Positions 1 to 7,138 of a stretch of 45,196 nucleotides of DNA are shown one piece after another. The DNA comes from Pseudomonas ovata (lineage in GTDB: Bacteria > Pseudomonadota > Gammaproteobacteria > Pseudomonadales > Pseudomonadaceae). A model generated the notes under the pieces. The model had not been told where the DNA came from, did not search any database, and saw nothing but the letters and a program-made list of their open reading frames with translations. Where the stretch lies: positions 1-45,196 of the forward strand of contig NZ_QFFU01000037.1 of assembly GCF_003131185.1 (NCBI RefSeq). Direction: 5' to 3'. Every line of letters begins with the position of its first letter. Positions within the stretch are counted from its first letter, which is position 1. Position numbers and translations under genes: made by a program.

Positions 1-157
1 TTTCGTGGGCCAGGTAGATCCAGTTGCCTTCGAAGATGTGCTTCATCTCCAGGTCGAACAGGCGCGGATCGGTGAACATCTCCCGCTTGCAGCGGTAGAT
101 GCCCTGCTCCTTGTCTTCCAGAAGCTGCGAATTCAGGTAATCAGATCCGAGGGACAT
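1..157 (-). CDS. benA: Benzoate 1,2-dioxygenase large (alpha) subunit, N-terminal part
   Basis: Only the first 52 codons are in the window; the gene runs off the left edge. The reverse-strand translation starts MSLGSDYLNSQ and includes GIYRCKREMFTD and LFDLEMKHIFEGNWIYLAH. These match the conserved N-terminus of BenA/XylX-type ring-hydroxylating dioxygenases, just before the Rieske domain. The enzyme converts benzoate to a cis-diol with BenB and the reductase BenC in the cytoplasm. GGAGG lies 9 nt before the ATG. Tandem BenR/XylS-type sites upstream support benA over the anthranilate homologue antA, but XylX-like enzymes with other substrates cannot be excluded from this short piece. Confidence 0.85.
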   Translation of the reverse strand, partial: MSLGSDYLNSQLLEDKEQGIYRCKREMFTDPRLFDLEMKHIFEGNWIYLAHE

Positions 158-164
158 GACCTGT

Positions 165-195
165 GGCCTCCAATTGTTATTGTGCAATTGAGGCC
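165..195 (-). promoter_or_regulatory. Hairpin in the benA 5' leader covering its ribosome binding site
   Basis: The transcript can fold GGCCTCAATTG (195-185) onto CAATTGGAGGCC (176-165). This is an 11-bp stem with one bulged G and an 8-nt loop. The benA Shine-Dalgarno GGAGG (171-167) lies in the 3' arm. The inverted repeat is seen directly; a role in translation control is inference. Confidence 0.5.
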
Positions 196-223
196 ATGGT
201 AGGACGAGGTCGGAAGCCGGAAA

Positions 224-259
224 TATCCAGTTCGTGCAGACCTCTATCCATATCTCGCA
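224..259 (-). promoter_or_regulatory. Tandem BenR/XylS-type activator sites upstream of benA
   Basis: On the - strand, TGCACGAACTGGATA (238-224) matches the XylS/BenR half-site TGCA-N6-GGNTA exactly. TGCGAGATATGGATA (259-245) matches with one change. They are direct repeats 21 bp apart, the arrangement known for XylS at Pm and BenR at the ben promoter. A weak -10 (TACCAT) follows about 22 nt after the proximal site. Benzoate-dependent activation by BenR, encoded elsewhere, is the likely regulation. Confidence 0.8.
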
Positions 260-298
260 AAGTTTCGGCAGCGCGGTGCGCAACACACCGCGCTGTTT

Positions 299-1507
299 TC
301 AGTCCTGGCTGACCGCGCCGATCTTGTGAATCGACAGGTCGGCACCGTAGTACTCCTCTTCCTGGTTCAGGCGCAGGCCGACAATCAGCTTGAGCCCGCC
401 GTAGACGGCAAAGCCGCCGACCAGCGCCACCACCACGCCCAGGCCGGTGCCGATCAACTGGCTGATCAGGCTCACACCGCCCAGTCCGCCCAGCGCTTGC
501 TGGCCAAAGATGCCGCAGGCGATGCCGCCCCAGACGCCACACAGGCCGTGCAAGGGCCAGACCCCCAGCACATCGTCGATCTTCCAGCGCACTTGAGCGG
601 CGGTAAAGGTCCAGACGAACAGCGCACCGGCCATCACCCCGGTCAGCAGCGCACCGACCGGGTGCATGAGGTCGGAGCCGGCGCAGATCGCCACCAGCCC
701 GGCCAACGGACCATTATGCAGAAAGCCCGGGTCGTTACGGCCTGTCAGCAAGGCCGCCACCGTGCCGCCGACCATGGCCATCAGCGAGTTGACCGCCACC
801 AGGCCGCTCACCGCCGGCAAGGTCTGGGCGCTCATGACGTTGAAGCCGAACCAGCCGACAATAAGGATCCAGGAGCCCAGGGCCAGGAACGGAATGCTCG
901 AGGGCGGATACGCCACCAGACGACCGTCGCGATAACGACCGTTGCGCGCCCCCAACAGCAATACTGCTGCCAGTGCCAGCCAGCCGCCCATGGCGTGCAC
1001 CACCACGGAGCCGGCAAAGTCATGGAAGCCCGCCCCGAAGCGCGCCTGCAACCAGGCTTGCAGGCCATAGTTGCCATTCCACACCATGCCTTCGAACAGC
1101 GGGTAGACAAAGGCCACGATCAGCGCCGTGGCGCACAGCTGTGGCACGAAACGCGCACGCTCGGCAATGCCACCGGAAATGATCGCCGGGATGGCCGCGG
1201 CAAAGGTCAGCAGAAAGAAGAACTTCACCAGACCATAACCGTGGTCGGCGTTGAGCACCGCCGCCGGCTGCATGAAGGTCACGCCATAGGAAATCCAGTA
1301 GCCAATGAAGAAATAGGCCAGGGTCGAGACCGCGAAATCACTGAGAATCTTCGACAGGGCATTGACCTGGTTCTTCTGCCGGACCGTGCCGACTTCCAGA
1401 AAGGCGAAGCCGGCATGCATGGCCAGGACCATGACCGCGCCAAGCAGCAGAAACAGGGTGTTGGATCCATGGACCAGGGTGTCCACGGCGCTTTGCAAAT
1501 TTTCCAT
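299..1507 (-). CDS. amtB: Ammonium transporter, Amt family
   Basis: This 402-residue polytopic inner-membrane protein conducts ammonium or ammonia. Landmarks are the conserved FHDFAGSVVVHAMGG with the first pore histidine, GVWPLHGLCGVWGG with the second, GGIAERARF, and an early KNQVNALSKILSDF stretch. Length is normal for Amt proteins. The start is the ATG that gives MENLQSAVDTLVHGSN; the frame stays open upstream but that part is not Amt-like. No GlnK/PII gene lies beside it, so it is a stand-alone amt gene here. I saw no clear sigma-54 promoter upstream. It reads toward benA, which has its own regulatory region. Confidence 0.93.
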   Translation of the reverse strand: MENLQSAVDTLVHGSNTLFLLLGAVMVLAMHAGFAFLEVGTVRQKNQVNALSKILSDFAVSTLAYFFIGYWISYGVTFMQPAAVLNADHGYGLVKFFFLLTFAAAIPAIISGGIAERARFVPQLCATALIVAFVYPLFEGMVWNGNYGLQAWLQARFGAGFHDFAGSVVVHAMGGWLALAAVLLLGARNGRYRDGRLVAYPPSSIPFLALGSWILIVGWFGFNVMSAQTLPAVSGLVAVNSLMAMVGGTVAALLTGRNDPGFLHNGPLAGLVAICAGSDLMHPVGALLTGVMAGALFVWTFTAAQVRWKIDDVLGVWPLHGLCGVWGGIACGIFGQQALGGLGGVSLISQLIGTGLGVVVALVGGFAVYGGLKLIVGLRLNQEEEYYGADLSIHKIGAVSQD

Positions 1508-1843
1508 TGGAAAGGCAGACCTGCAGGTTCTTGAAAGCACCAAAGCGATACATTCTTCAGCCGGAACGCACCGAACTGGCGCAATACACTGGCAACCCGA
1601 TCCTTCGGCCATGCCCCGAGCGAGGGCATGAAGTGAAAAATGCTTCGGATATTTCTCGGTTTTTGGAGTTTTGGCGTAGGGTATGCGCCCAACGCCGCGC
1701 CCGTTTGGCGCAGTTGCGCCACAACATGCACCATCGCGAAGCAAAAGCTGTACCAGTGCGTTGTTGCCGCAAATGGCAATCGAAGTGAACCTTCCTTGAA
1801 ACGCTCTACTCTCAATCCCTACATGCCCTTCATGGAGAAAATC
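1508..1843. other. Divergent intergenic region between amtB and the DUF883 gene
   Basis: These 336 bp separate leftward amtB from the rightward envelope-protein operon, so promoters for both should lie here. The only structure I see is a perfect dyad, TGGCGCA-GT-TGCGCCA, at 1706-1721. It could be an operator. I see no convincing gene or RNA. Confidence 0.5.
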
Positions 1844-2158
1844 ATGGCCCGTCGTACGCCTCAAAACGCTCAGGAAATTCTCTTGGCCGACTTCCAGACT
1901 CTGGTTGCCGATACCGAAAAGCTGCTTGATCACACCGCGTCCCTGGCCGGCGAACAGGCCGACCTGCTGCGCGACCAGATCAAGGACAGCCTGCTGCGTG
2001 CCCGCGAAACCCTGAAACAGACCGAAGACTCCCTGCGCCAACGCGGCGAAGCCGCCGTCATTGCCACCGAAGACTACGTGCAGAACAACCCCTGGCAGTC
2101 GGTGGGCATCGCCGCCGGTGCCGGGTTCCTGATCGGCCTGCTGGCCTCCAGGCGTTAA
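1844..2158 (+). CDS. DUF883 / ElaB-YqjD family membrane-anchored protein
   Basis: A 104-residue protein: a charged, heptad-rich helical region (about 1-80) followed by one C-terminal membrane helix, WQSVGIAAGAGFLIGLLASRR. This is the layout of the E. coli YqjD/ElaB/YgaM family, inner-membrane proteins reported to bind ribosomes in stationary phase. GGAG lies 6 nt before the chosen ATG. A longer reading from 1640 is open but lacks a ribosome binding site and family similarity. It heads a three-gene operon with the next two proteins. Confidence 0.9.
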   Translation: MARRTPQNAQEILLADFQTLVADTEKLLDHTASLAGEQADLLRDQIKDSLLRARETLKQTEDSLRQRGEAAVIATEDYVQNNPWQSVGIAAGAGFLIGLLASRR

Positions 2159-2162
2159 GGCC

Positions 2163-2555
2163 ATGAGTGCGGAAACGGAAGCCGCCGCAGCAAAGGCGGC
2201 ACAAGGACCCTCACCACGGCGTCTGGGCGCCGCCTTCGTCGGCCTGCTGCACAGTCACATCGAACTGTTCGGCATCGAACTGCAGGAACAGAAGGCCCGT
2301 ACGCTGCATCTGCTGCTGTTTGCAGGCCTGGCCCTGGTATTTGCCCTGTTGCTGCTGACCGCGCTTTCGGCCCTGGTGCTGATCGTGCTGTGGGACAGCT
2401 ACCGCATGGTAGGCATCATCGGTCTGTGCGTGTTCTATTTCCTCGCCCTGCTGTTCTTTGCCCTGCGCATGCGGGCGGCGATTTTCGACGAATCCTCGCC
2501 GTTCAGTGCCACGCTCGAAGAACTGGCCAATGACCGTGAGCGACTGCTGCCATGA
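2163..2555 (+). CDS. Holin-like / YqjE family membrane protein
   Basis: A 130-residue protein with two hydrophobic segments (about 47-80 and 84-105) after a charged amphipathic N-terminus. It resembles the putative Actinobacterial Holin-X / YqjE family, which normally sits beside the DUF883 gene, as here. Its gene begins a few bases after the upstream stop and overlaps the next gene by ATGA, so the three are co-translated. The holin name reflects fold similarity; a phage lysis role is not implied. The function is unknown, probably envelope-related. Confidence 0.85.
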   Translation: MSAETEAAAAKAAQGPSPRRLGAAFVGLLHSHIELFGIELQEQKARTLHLLLFAGLALVFALLLLTALSALVLIVLWDSYRMVGIIGLCVFYFLALLFFALRMRAAIFDESSPFSATLEELANDRERLLP

Positions 2556-2908
2556 GCGAACCCAAATCACATCAAGGCAATACCCGGCGCGAACTGCGCA
2601 AGGCACTGGTGCGTCTGCGCATGGAAATGCACCGTCAGGAAATCCGCCACGAATCCACCCAGATGATGCAGCCCCTGCGTCGGGTACGTGGCATGGCGCA
2701 TAACCTGCCGGGGACACTGGGTATTCGCCATGCGCCCCTGTGGGGTGTCGGTGCGGTGGCCCTGCTGGGCTTTCTGAGTGGCAAGGGCGCCGGGCGCGAG
2801 CGCGTTGCACCGGCACGGGCGGGCGGCCTGAGCCGGCTGGTCAGGCTGAGCGTGACGCTCATGCCGCTGATCAAGCTGGCCATCCAGAGCCGCCTGCGCA
2901 AACACTGA
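2552..2908 (+). CDS. Conserved small envelope-operon protein (YqjK-like position)
   Basis: A 118-residue basic protein with an Arg-rich N-terminal half and moderately hydrophobic stretches (LWGVGAVALLGFLSG and LVRLSVTLMPLIKLAI). It overlaps the preceding gene by four bases (ATGA). In enterobacteria the third gene of this set is yqjK, and the position and composition fit, but sequence similarity is not evident to me. Function unknown. About 125 bp without a gene follow before the EAL gene. Confidence 0.75.
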   Translation: MSEPKSHQGNTRRELRKALVRLRMEMHRQEIRHESTQMMQPLRRVRGMAHNLPGTLGIRHAPLWGVGAVALLGFLSGKGAGRERVAPARAGGLSRLVRLSVTLMPLIKLAIQSRLRKH

Positions 2909-3035
2909 GCCGCCTGCGCTCTGCCGCCCTGTTGCGTGCTCTGGCTACAATCTTGCAACACACTCACCCTCAGCGCCTGGGGCCACACCCCGGGCGCTGC
3001 TTTGTGTGCACGGTCAATTGTTCAAGGAGCACGTT

Positions 3036-4199
3036 GTGATCGAAGGGCAACCCATTGCCTGCTTCCAGCCATTCATCGATACCGCCACGGGGCGTATCGC
3101 CGGTGTAGAAGCCCTGGGCCGACTGCGCGACGCGCAGGGCAACCTGCAGTCGGTCGGGCCGCTGTTCAACGATCCGGTGCTGCCAGGCGACACCTTGCGT
3201 CAACTGGACCGGGACATCCGCGACCATGCCCTGAGCCGGCTGCACGAGGCGCCGCAAGACTGGTTCCTGAGCCTGAACATGTCGCCGCGCTGGATCAGCA
3301 GCGTCACGCCCGATGAACCCCTGCCCAGCCTGCAACAGCTTGAACGTCACGGCGTGGCGCCGCAGCGGGTGGTGTTCGAGATCACCGAGCTGGGCGGCGA
3401 CAGCCAGCGCCTGGGCGAGGTGGTCGATCGCTACCGCAAGGCCGGTGCCCGCATCGCCATTGACGACTTTGGCGCCGGCTACTCGCAACTGGACCGGGTA
3501 CTGGCCTTGCAGCCGGACATCCTCAAGCTCGACATGCGCCTGTTCCAGGCGGCCGCACGCGGCGGTCCGAGCAGCGACGTGGTGCGTGCCCTGGCGCTGA
3601 TGGCCGAGAAGACCGGCTGCTGGATCATTGCCGAAGGCGTGGAAACCGAAGCCGAGCTGCATTTCGCCCTGGAATGCGGGGCGCGTTATGTTCAGGGTTA
3701 CCTGTTTGCCCATGCTGAAGAGCACTTTTTTGCCGCTGACACCTTCGTCGCCACCTTTGCCGCGCTGCGTGATCGCTATGTGCTGCAAAAAGTCGCCGAA
3801 CGTGCACGACTGATGATCCTGCGCCAACAGCTGGCCCGCCTGATGGGCCTGCTGCAACGCTGGGCACTGGATGATGCGCCGGTCAGTGAGCTGCCCCATC
3901 CGCAGGACTATCCCTGGCTGCTGCGCTTCTACCAGTGCGACAAGCATGGCACGCAACTGACACCGAACCTGGAATGGCGCAACGGGGCCTGGCAGGCCGA
4001 TGCGCGCTACCTGGGGCACAACTGGTCCTGGCGACCCTATTTCTATCATCTGCTGGCCGAGGGCTGGGAAGAACGCCGGCTGATCCTGTCCAACACTTAC
4101 CGTGATGCCACCAGCAACCAGTACTGCCTGACAGCCGGGCAGTTCTATGCCACCGGCACCCGCCTGCTGCTGATCGACATCGATGCCGCCGGGTGGTGA
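3036..4199 (+). CDS. EAL-domain cyclic-di-GMP phosphodiesterase with C-terminal sensory domain
   Basis: Start is a GTG with AAGGAG 6 nt upstream; an in-frame GTG at 3006 lacks such a site. The protein has 387 residues. The EAL domain (about 5-245) keeps the signature residues: EAL at 25-27, LNMS, FEITE, IDDFGAGYS, LKLD, AEGVET and VQGY. It is therefore probably an active enzyme hydrolysing c-di-GMP to pGpG. The C-terminal part (about 265-387, with YPWLLRFYQCDKHG and WSWRPYFYHL) resembles the YkuI_C/Cache-like domain of EAL proteins, probably a ligand sensor. No signal peptide is visible, so it is cytoplasmic. The recalled Roc system in P. aeruginosa also uses an EAL protein, but any link here is inference. 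Confidence 0.88.
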   Translation: MIEGQPIACFQPFIDTATGRIAGVEALGRLRDAQGNLQSVGPLFNDPVLPGDTLRQLDRDIRDHALSRLHEAPQDWFLSLNMSPRWISSVTPDEPLPSLQQLERHGVAPQRVVFEITELGGDSQRLGEVVDRYRKAGARIAIDDFGAGYSQLDRVLALQPDILKLDMRLFQAAARGGPSSDVVRALALMAEKTGCWIIAEGVETEAELHFALECGARYVQGYLFAHAEEHFFAADTFVATFAALRDRYVLQKVAERARLMILRQQLARLMGLLQRWALDDAPVSELPHPQDYPWLLRFYQCDKHGTQLTPNLEWRNGAWQADARYLGHNWSWRPYFYHLLAEGWEERRLILSNTYRDATSNQYCLTAGQFYATGTRLLLIDIDAAGW

Positions 4200-4265
4200 C
4201 AGCGCTTGCAGCCAGGCGTGTGAACGTCGAAGCTAGTCCTCTTATGAGTACACGGAGTGAAGGCC

Positions 4266-5597
4266 TTGGACTGGCAGACCCTGCTTAACCGCGAACGACT
4301 CGGCAAACCGCTGCACAGCCCTGAAGAGCTGGGGCGCAGCCCGTTTCACAAGGACCATGACCGGATCATCTTTTCTGGTGCCTTTCGCCGCCTGGGGCGC
4401 AAGACCCAGGTGCATCCGATGTCGAGCAACGACCATATCCACACCCGCCTGACCCATTCGCTGGAGGTCAGCTGCGTAGGCCGCTCGCTGGGCATGCGGG
4501 TCGGGGAGACCCTGCGCGGGCAATTGCCCGACTGGTGCGACCCGAGCGACCTGGGCATGATCGTGCAATCGGCCTGCCTGGCCCACGATATCGGCAACCC
4601 GCCGTTCGGCCACTCCGGTGAAGACGCGATCCGCAACTGGTTCAAGCAGGCGGCAGGCCGTGGCTGGCTGGACGGCATGAGCGAAGTCGAGCGCAACGAC
4701 TTCCTCAACTTCGAAGGCAATGCCCAGGGCCTGCGGGTACTGACACAACTGGAGTACCACCAGTTCGATGGCGGCATGCGCCTGACCTACGCCACCCTGG
4801 GCACTTACCTCAAGTACCCCTGGACGGCGCGGCATGCCGACTCGCTCGGCTACAAGAAACACAAGTTCGGCTGCTACCAGAGCGAACTGCCGGTACTGGA
4901 GCAGATCGCCCACAAGCTGGGCATCCCGCAGGTCGAAGACCAGCGCTGGGCCCGGCATCCACTGGTGTACCTGATGGAGGCCGCCGACGACATCTGCTAT
5001 GCGCTGATCGACCTGGAAGACGGCCTGGAAATGGACCTGTTGCAGTACGCCGAAGTCGAAGCGCTGCTGCTGGACCTGGTGGGCGATGACGTCCCCGACA
5101 CCTACCGCCAACTGGGTCCCGGCGACTCGCGGCGGCGCAAGCTGGCCATCCTGCGTGGCAAGGCCATCGAACACCTGACCAACGCTGCCGCCCGGGCCTT
5201 CGTCAACCAGCAGCAAGCCTTGCTCGACGGCCGCCTGGAGGGCGATCTGGTCGAGCACATGCACGGTCCGGCCAAGCGCTGCGTGCTCAGCGCCAAGGAC
5301 ATGGCACGCAAGAAAATCTTCCAGGACAAGCGCAAGACCCTGCACGAGATCGGTGCCTACACCACCCTGGAAGTACTGCTCAATGCCTTTTGTGGCGCGG
5401 CCGTCGAGCAGTTTGGCGGCCGGACACCGTCATTCAAGCACCGGCGCATCCTCGACCTGCTGGGCACGAGCGCACCGGCCCCGGAGGCGCCACTGCACAG
5501 TGCCTTTTTGCGCATGATCGACTTCATCGCCGGCATGACCGACAGCTACGCCAGCGAGATGGCACAGGAAATGACCGGCGGCTCGGGGCATCGCTGA
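4266..5597 (+). CDS. dgt: Deoxyguanosinetriphosphate triphosphohydrolase-like protein
   Basis: An HD-superfamily protein that hydrolyses dNTPs to deoxynucleosides and triphosphate. Metal-site motifs are visible: THSLEV, CLAHDIGNPPFGHSGE and MEAADDICYALIDLEDG. I place the start at TTG 4266, giving (M)DWQTLLNRERLGK and 443 residues, the size I recall for Pseudomonas homologues, with GGAG 8 nt upstream. An in-frame GTG at 4257 adds three residues but has no ribosome binding site. It is transcribed in the same direction as the two-component genes that follow. A strong hairpin lies just after the stop. Confidence 0.93.
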   Translation: MDWQTLLNRERLGKPLHSPEELGRSPFHKDHDRIIFSGAFRRLGRKTQVHPMSSNDHIHTRLTHSLEVSCVGRSLGMRVGETLRGQLPDWCDPSDLGMIVQSACLAHDIGNPPFGHSGEDAIRNWFKQAAGRGWLDGMSEVERNDFLNFEGNAQGLRVLTQLEYHQFDGGMRLTYATLGTYLKYPWTARHADSLGYKKHKFGCYQSELPVLEQIAHKLGIPQVEDQRWARHPLVYLMEAADDICYALIDLEDGLEMDLLQYAEVEALLLDLVGDDVPDTYRQLGPGDSRRRKLAILRGKAIEHLTNAAARAFVNQQQALLDGRLEGDLVEHMHGPAKRCVLSAKDMARKKIFQDKRKTLHEIGAYTTLEVLLNAFCGAAVEQFGGRTPSFKHRRILDLLGTSAPAPEAPLHSAFLRMIDFIAGMTDSYASEMAQEMTGGSGHR

Positions 5598-5608
5598 AGC
5601 CTGAAAGC

Positions 5609-5641
5609 CGCAACGGTGCAGGGTTTTCCTGCACCGTTGCG
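5609..5641 (+). terminator. Long hairpin downstream of dgt
   Basis: A 14-bp perfect stem (5609-5622 with 5628-5641) with the loop GTTTT begins 11 nt after the dgt stop. No T-run follows, so it may be a poor intrinsic terminator or an mRNA-stabilising end. The remaining intergenic DNA to 5823 shows no gene. Confidence 0.6.
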
Positions 5642-5823
5642 CAGCAAAGCACGCTACAAGTTCGGAAACACCCTACGCATTTGTCAGAAATATCCTATCG
5701 CCGCCTGAACAAGCGCTCCTGAATAATCCCCCCCATTCTGCGCCCTGCCCGCGTCCCGCAAAGCCTTGCCAAACCGGGCCATGATGCCCGGAGCCCTCCT
5801 CTCTGAACCTGCCGGAAGACCCC

Positions 5824-6222
5824 ATGTTCAAGCACAACCTGCGGATCCTGCTGGTGGAAGACCACCCTTTCCAACTGATCGCTACCCAGATCCTGCTCAA
5901 TAACCAGGGTTACTTCCTGCTGACCCCGGCCCTCACCGCGGCCGAAGCCTTCGCCGCACTTGAACGCAGCCCCGAACCCTACGACCTGCTGCTGTGCGAC
6001 CAGTGCCTGCCGGATATCGGTGGCCTGGAAGTGATTGATCACGCCTGGCGCAAAGGGCTGGCCCGCCAGGCCATCCTGCTCAGCGGTCTGGAACATGAGC
6101 AGTTGCAGGGCCTGGAACAATCGGCCCGGCAGCGTGGCCTGCCGCTGCTGGGCTGCCTGAACAAGCCCCTGCACGGTCCTGACCTGCTGCGCTTGCTAAG
6201 CCCACCGGCCACTGAAGACTGA
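5824..6222 (+). CDS. Stand-alone CheY-like response regulator receiver protein
   Basis: 132 residues forming a single receiver domain with no output domain. The phosphorylation site is complete: acidic pair E12-D13, phospho-acceptor D59 in LLLCDQCLPD, S87 in LLSG and K114 in LNKPL. It should be phosphorylated by a histidine kinase and act by protein contact. It lies directly before a BvgA-type regulator and BvgS-type sensor, so it is probably part of the same signalling set, perhaps an extra phosphate acceptor for the sensor. That partnership is inferred from position only. Confidence 0.88.
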   Translation: MFKHNLRILLVEDHPFQLIATQILLNNQGYFLLTPALTAAEAFAALERSPEPYDLLLCDQCLPDIGGLEVIDHAWRKGLARQAILLSGLEHEQLQGLEQSARQRGLPLLGCLNKPLHGPDLLRLLSPPATED

Positions 6223-6502
6223 GTCGATGGCGAGCCTGACCTGTAAGTAAGAACTCAAACATTATCGTGTAGGAATTTTCTCTAAAACAATAAACGCCTC
6301 CCGCCTGTCTCTTTCCATTACATACTGGCCATTCGCACATTACTTTAACCATTCGCCCTGGACCGGGGCACTAACGTACGCCAATACGTTAATTTCTGTA
6401 GGAACTTTCCTATATACATCAACCAACCCTGTTCATTCATGTGACTTGCCAACCATCTGAGCTAATGTGCGCGCTTTCTTCGCTGTCTGTATGGATTGAA
6501 TT
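6223..6502 (+). promoter_or_regulatory. rocA2 upstream region with BvgA/EvgA-like inverted repeats
   Basis: This AT-rich 280-bp region precedes the regulator gene. It holds TAGGAA-CT-TTCCTA (6399-6412), a perfect dyad resembling the TTTCCTA heptads bound by BvgA/EvgA-family regulators. A degenerate copy, TAGGAATTTTCTCTA, lies at 6270-6284, and a separate dyad, TAACGT-N8-ACGTTA, at 6372-6391. Autoregulation by the downstream regulator is a reasonable inference. Confidence 0.55.
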
Positions 6503-7129
6503 ATGAACTCAGTTTTTATCATTGACGACCATCCCGTTATTCGCCTGGCCGTGCGCATGCTGCTTGAAAATGAAAACTACGAAGTGGTCGGCGAAACCGA
6601 TAATGGCGTGGACGCCATGCAAATGGTGCGTGAATGCATGCCCGACCTGATCATTCTCGACATCAGCATTCCCAAGCTCGATGGCCTGGAGGTACTGGCC
6701 CGCTTCAATTCCATGGGGCTGCCCTCGAAAATCCTGGTCCTCACCTCACAGACGCCCAATCTTTTTGCCATTCGCTGCATGCAATCGGGCGCCGCCGGCT
6801 ATGTGTGCAAGCAGGAAGACCTCAGCGAACTGCTCAGCTCGGTCAAGGCGGTATTGTCCGGCTACAATTACTTCCCGAGCCAGGCGCTCAATACGCCCCC
6901 CGGCGAAAATGGCAACCCCAGCGAAATCGAACTGTTCAAACTGGTCAATGATCGCGAACTGATGGTACTGCAACTGTTCGCCCAGGGACGCTCCAACAAG
7001 GAAATTGCCAAGGGCATGTTTCTCAGCAACAAGACCGTCAGTACTTACAAGACCCGGCTCATGCAGAAACTCAGGACCAAGACGCTGGTGGAACTTATCG
7101 AGATGGCTAAACGCAATGCATTGGTGTGA
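6503..7129 (+). CDS. rocA2: NarL/BvgA-type response regulator (RocA2-like)
   Basis: 208 residues. The receiver domain (1-120) has D8/D9, phospho-acceptor D53 in LIILDISIP, T81 and K103. The LuxR-type helix-turn-helix (about 145-205) has NDRELMVLQLFAQGRSNKEIA and SNKTVSTYKTRLMQKL. It is a cytoplasmic DNA-binding regulator of the BvgA/EvgA class. The sensor gene begins 9 bp after its stop, as in BvgS-type pairs. The name follows the dgt-rocS2-rocA2 neighbourhood I recall from P. aeruginosa, where RocA2 affects fimbrial and efflux genes. The partner kinase gene is broken here, leaving it without its own kinase. Confidence 0.85.
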   Translation: MNSVFIIDDHPVIRLAVRMLLENENYEVVGETDNGVDAMQMVRECMPDLIILDISIPKLDGLEVLARFNSMGLPSKILVLTSQTPNLFAIRCMQSGAAGYVCKQEDLSELLSSVKAVLSGYNYFPSQALNTPPGENGNPSEIELFKLVNDRELMVLQLFAQGRSNKEIAKGMFLSNKTVSTYKTRLMQKLRTKTLVELIEMAKRNALV

Positions 7130-7138
7130 GTAAAGTGG

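Noticed and set aside
326..1534. A 402-codon + strand frame opposite amtB
   Set aside because: It covers the transporter exactly in antisense and is Gln/His/Arg-rich, typical of a mirrored membrane-protein gene.
1508..2164. N-terminal extension of the amtB frame to 621 codons
   Set aside because: The extra residues are not Amt-like, run across the divergent DUF883 gene, and the ATG at 1507 gives the expected N-terminus.
2163..2555. Second phage lysis holin in the host region
   Set aside because: The DUF883-YqjE-type gene order is chromosomal and widespread; there are no phage genes around it.
3006..3035. Upstream GTG start for the EAL protein
   Set aside because: The GTG at 3036 has AAGGAG at the right distance; the earlier one has none.
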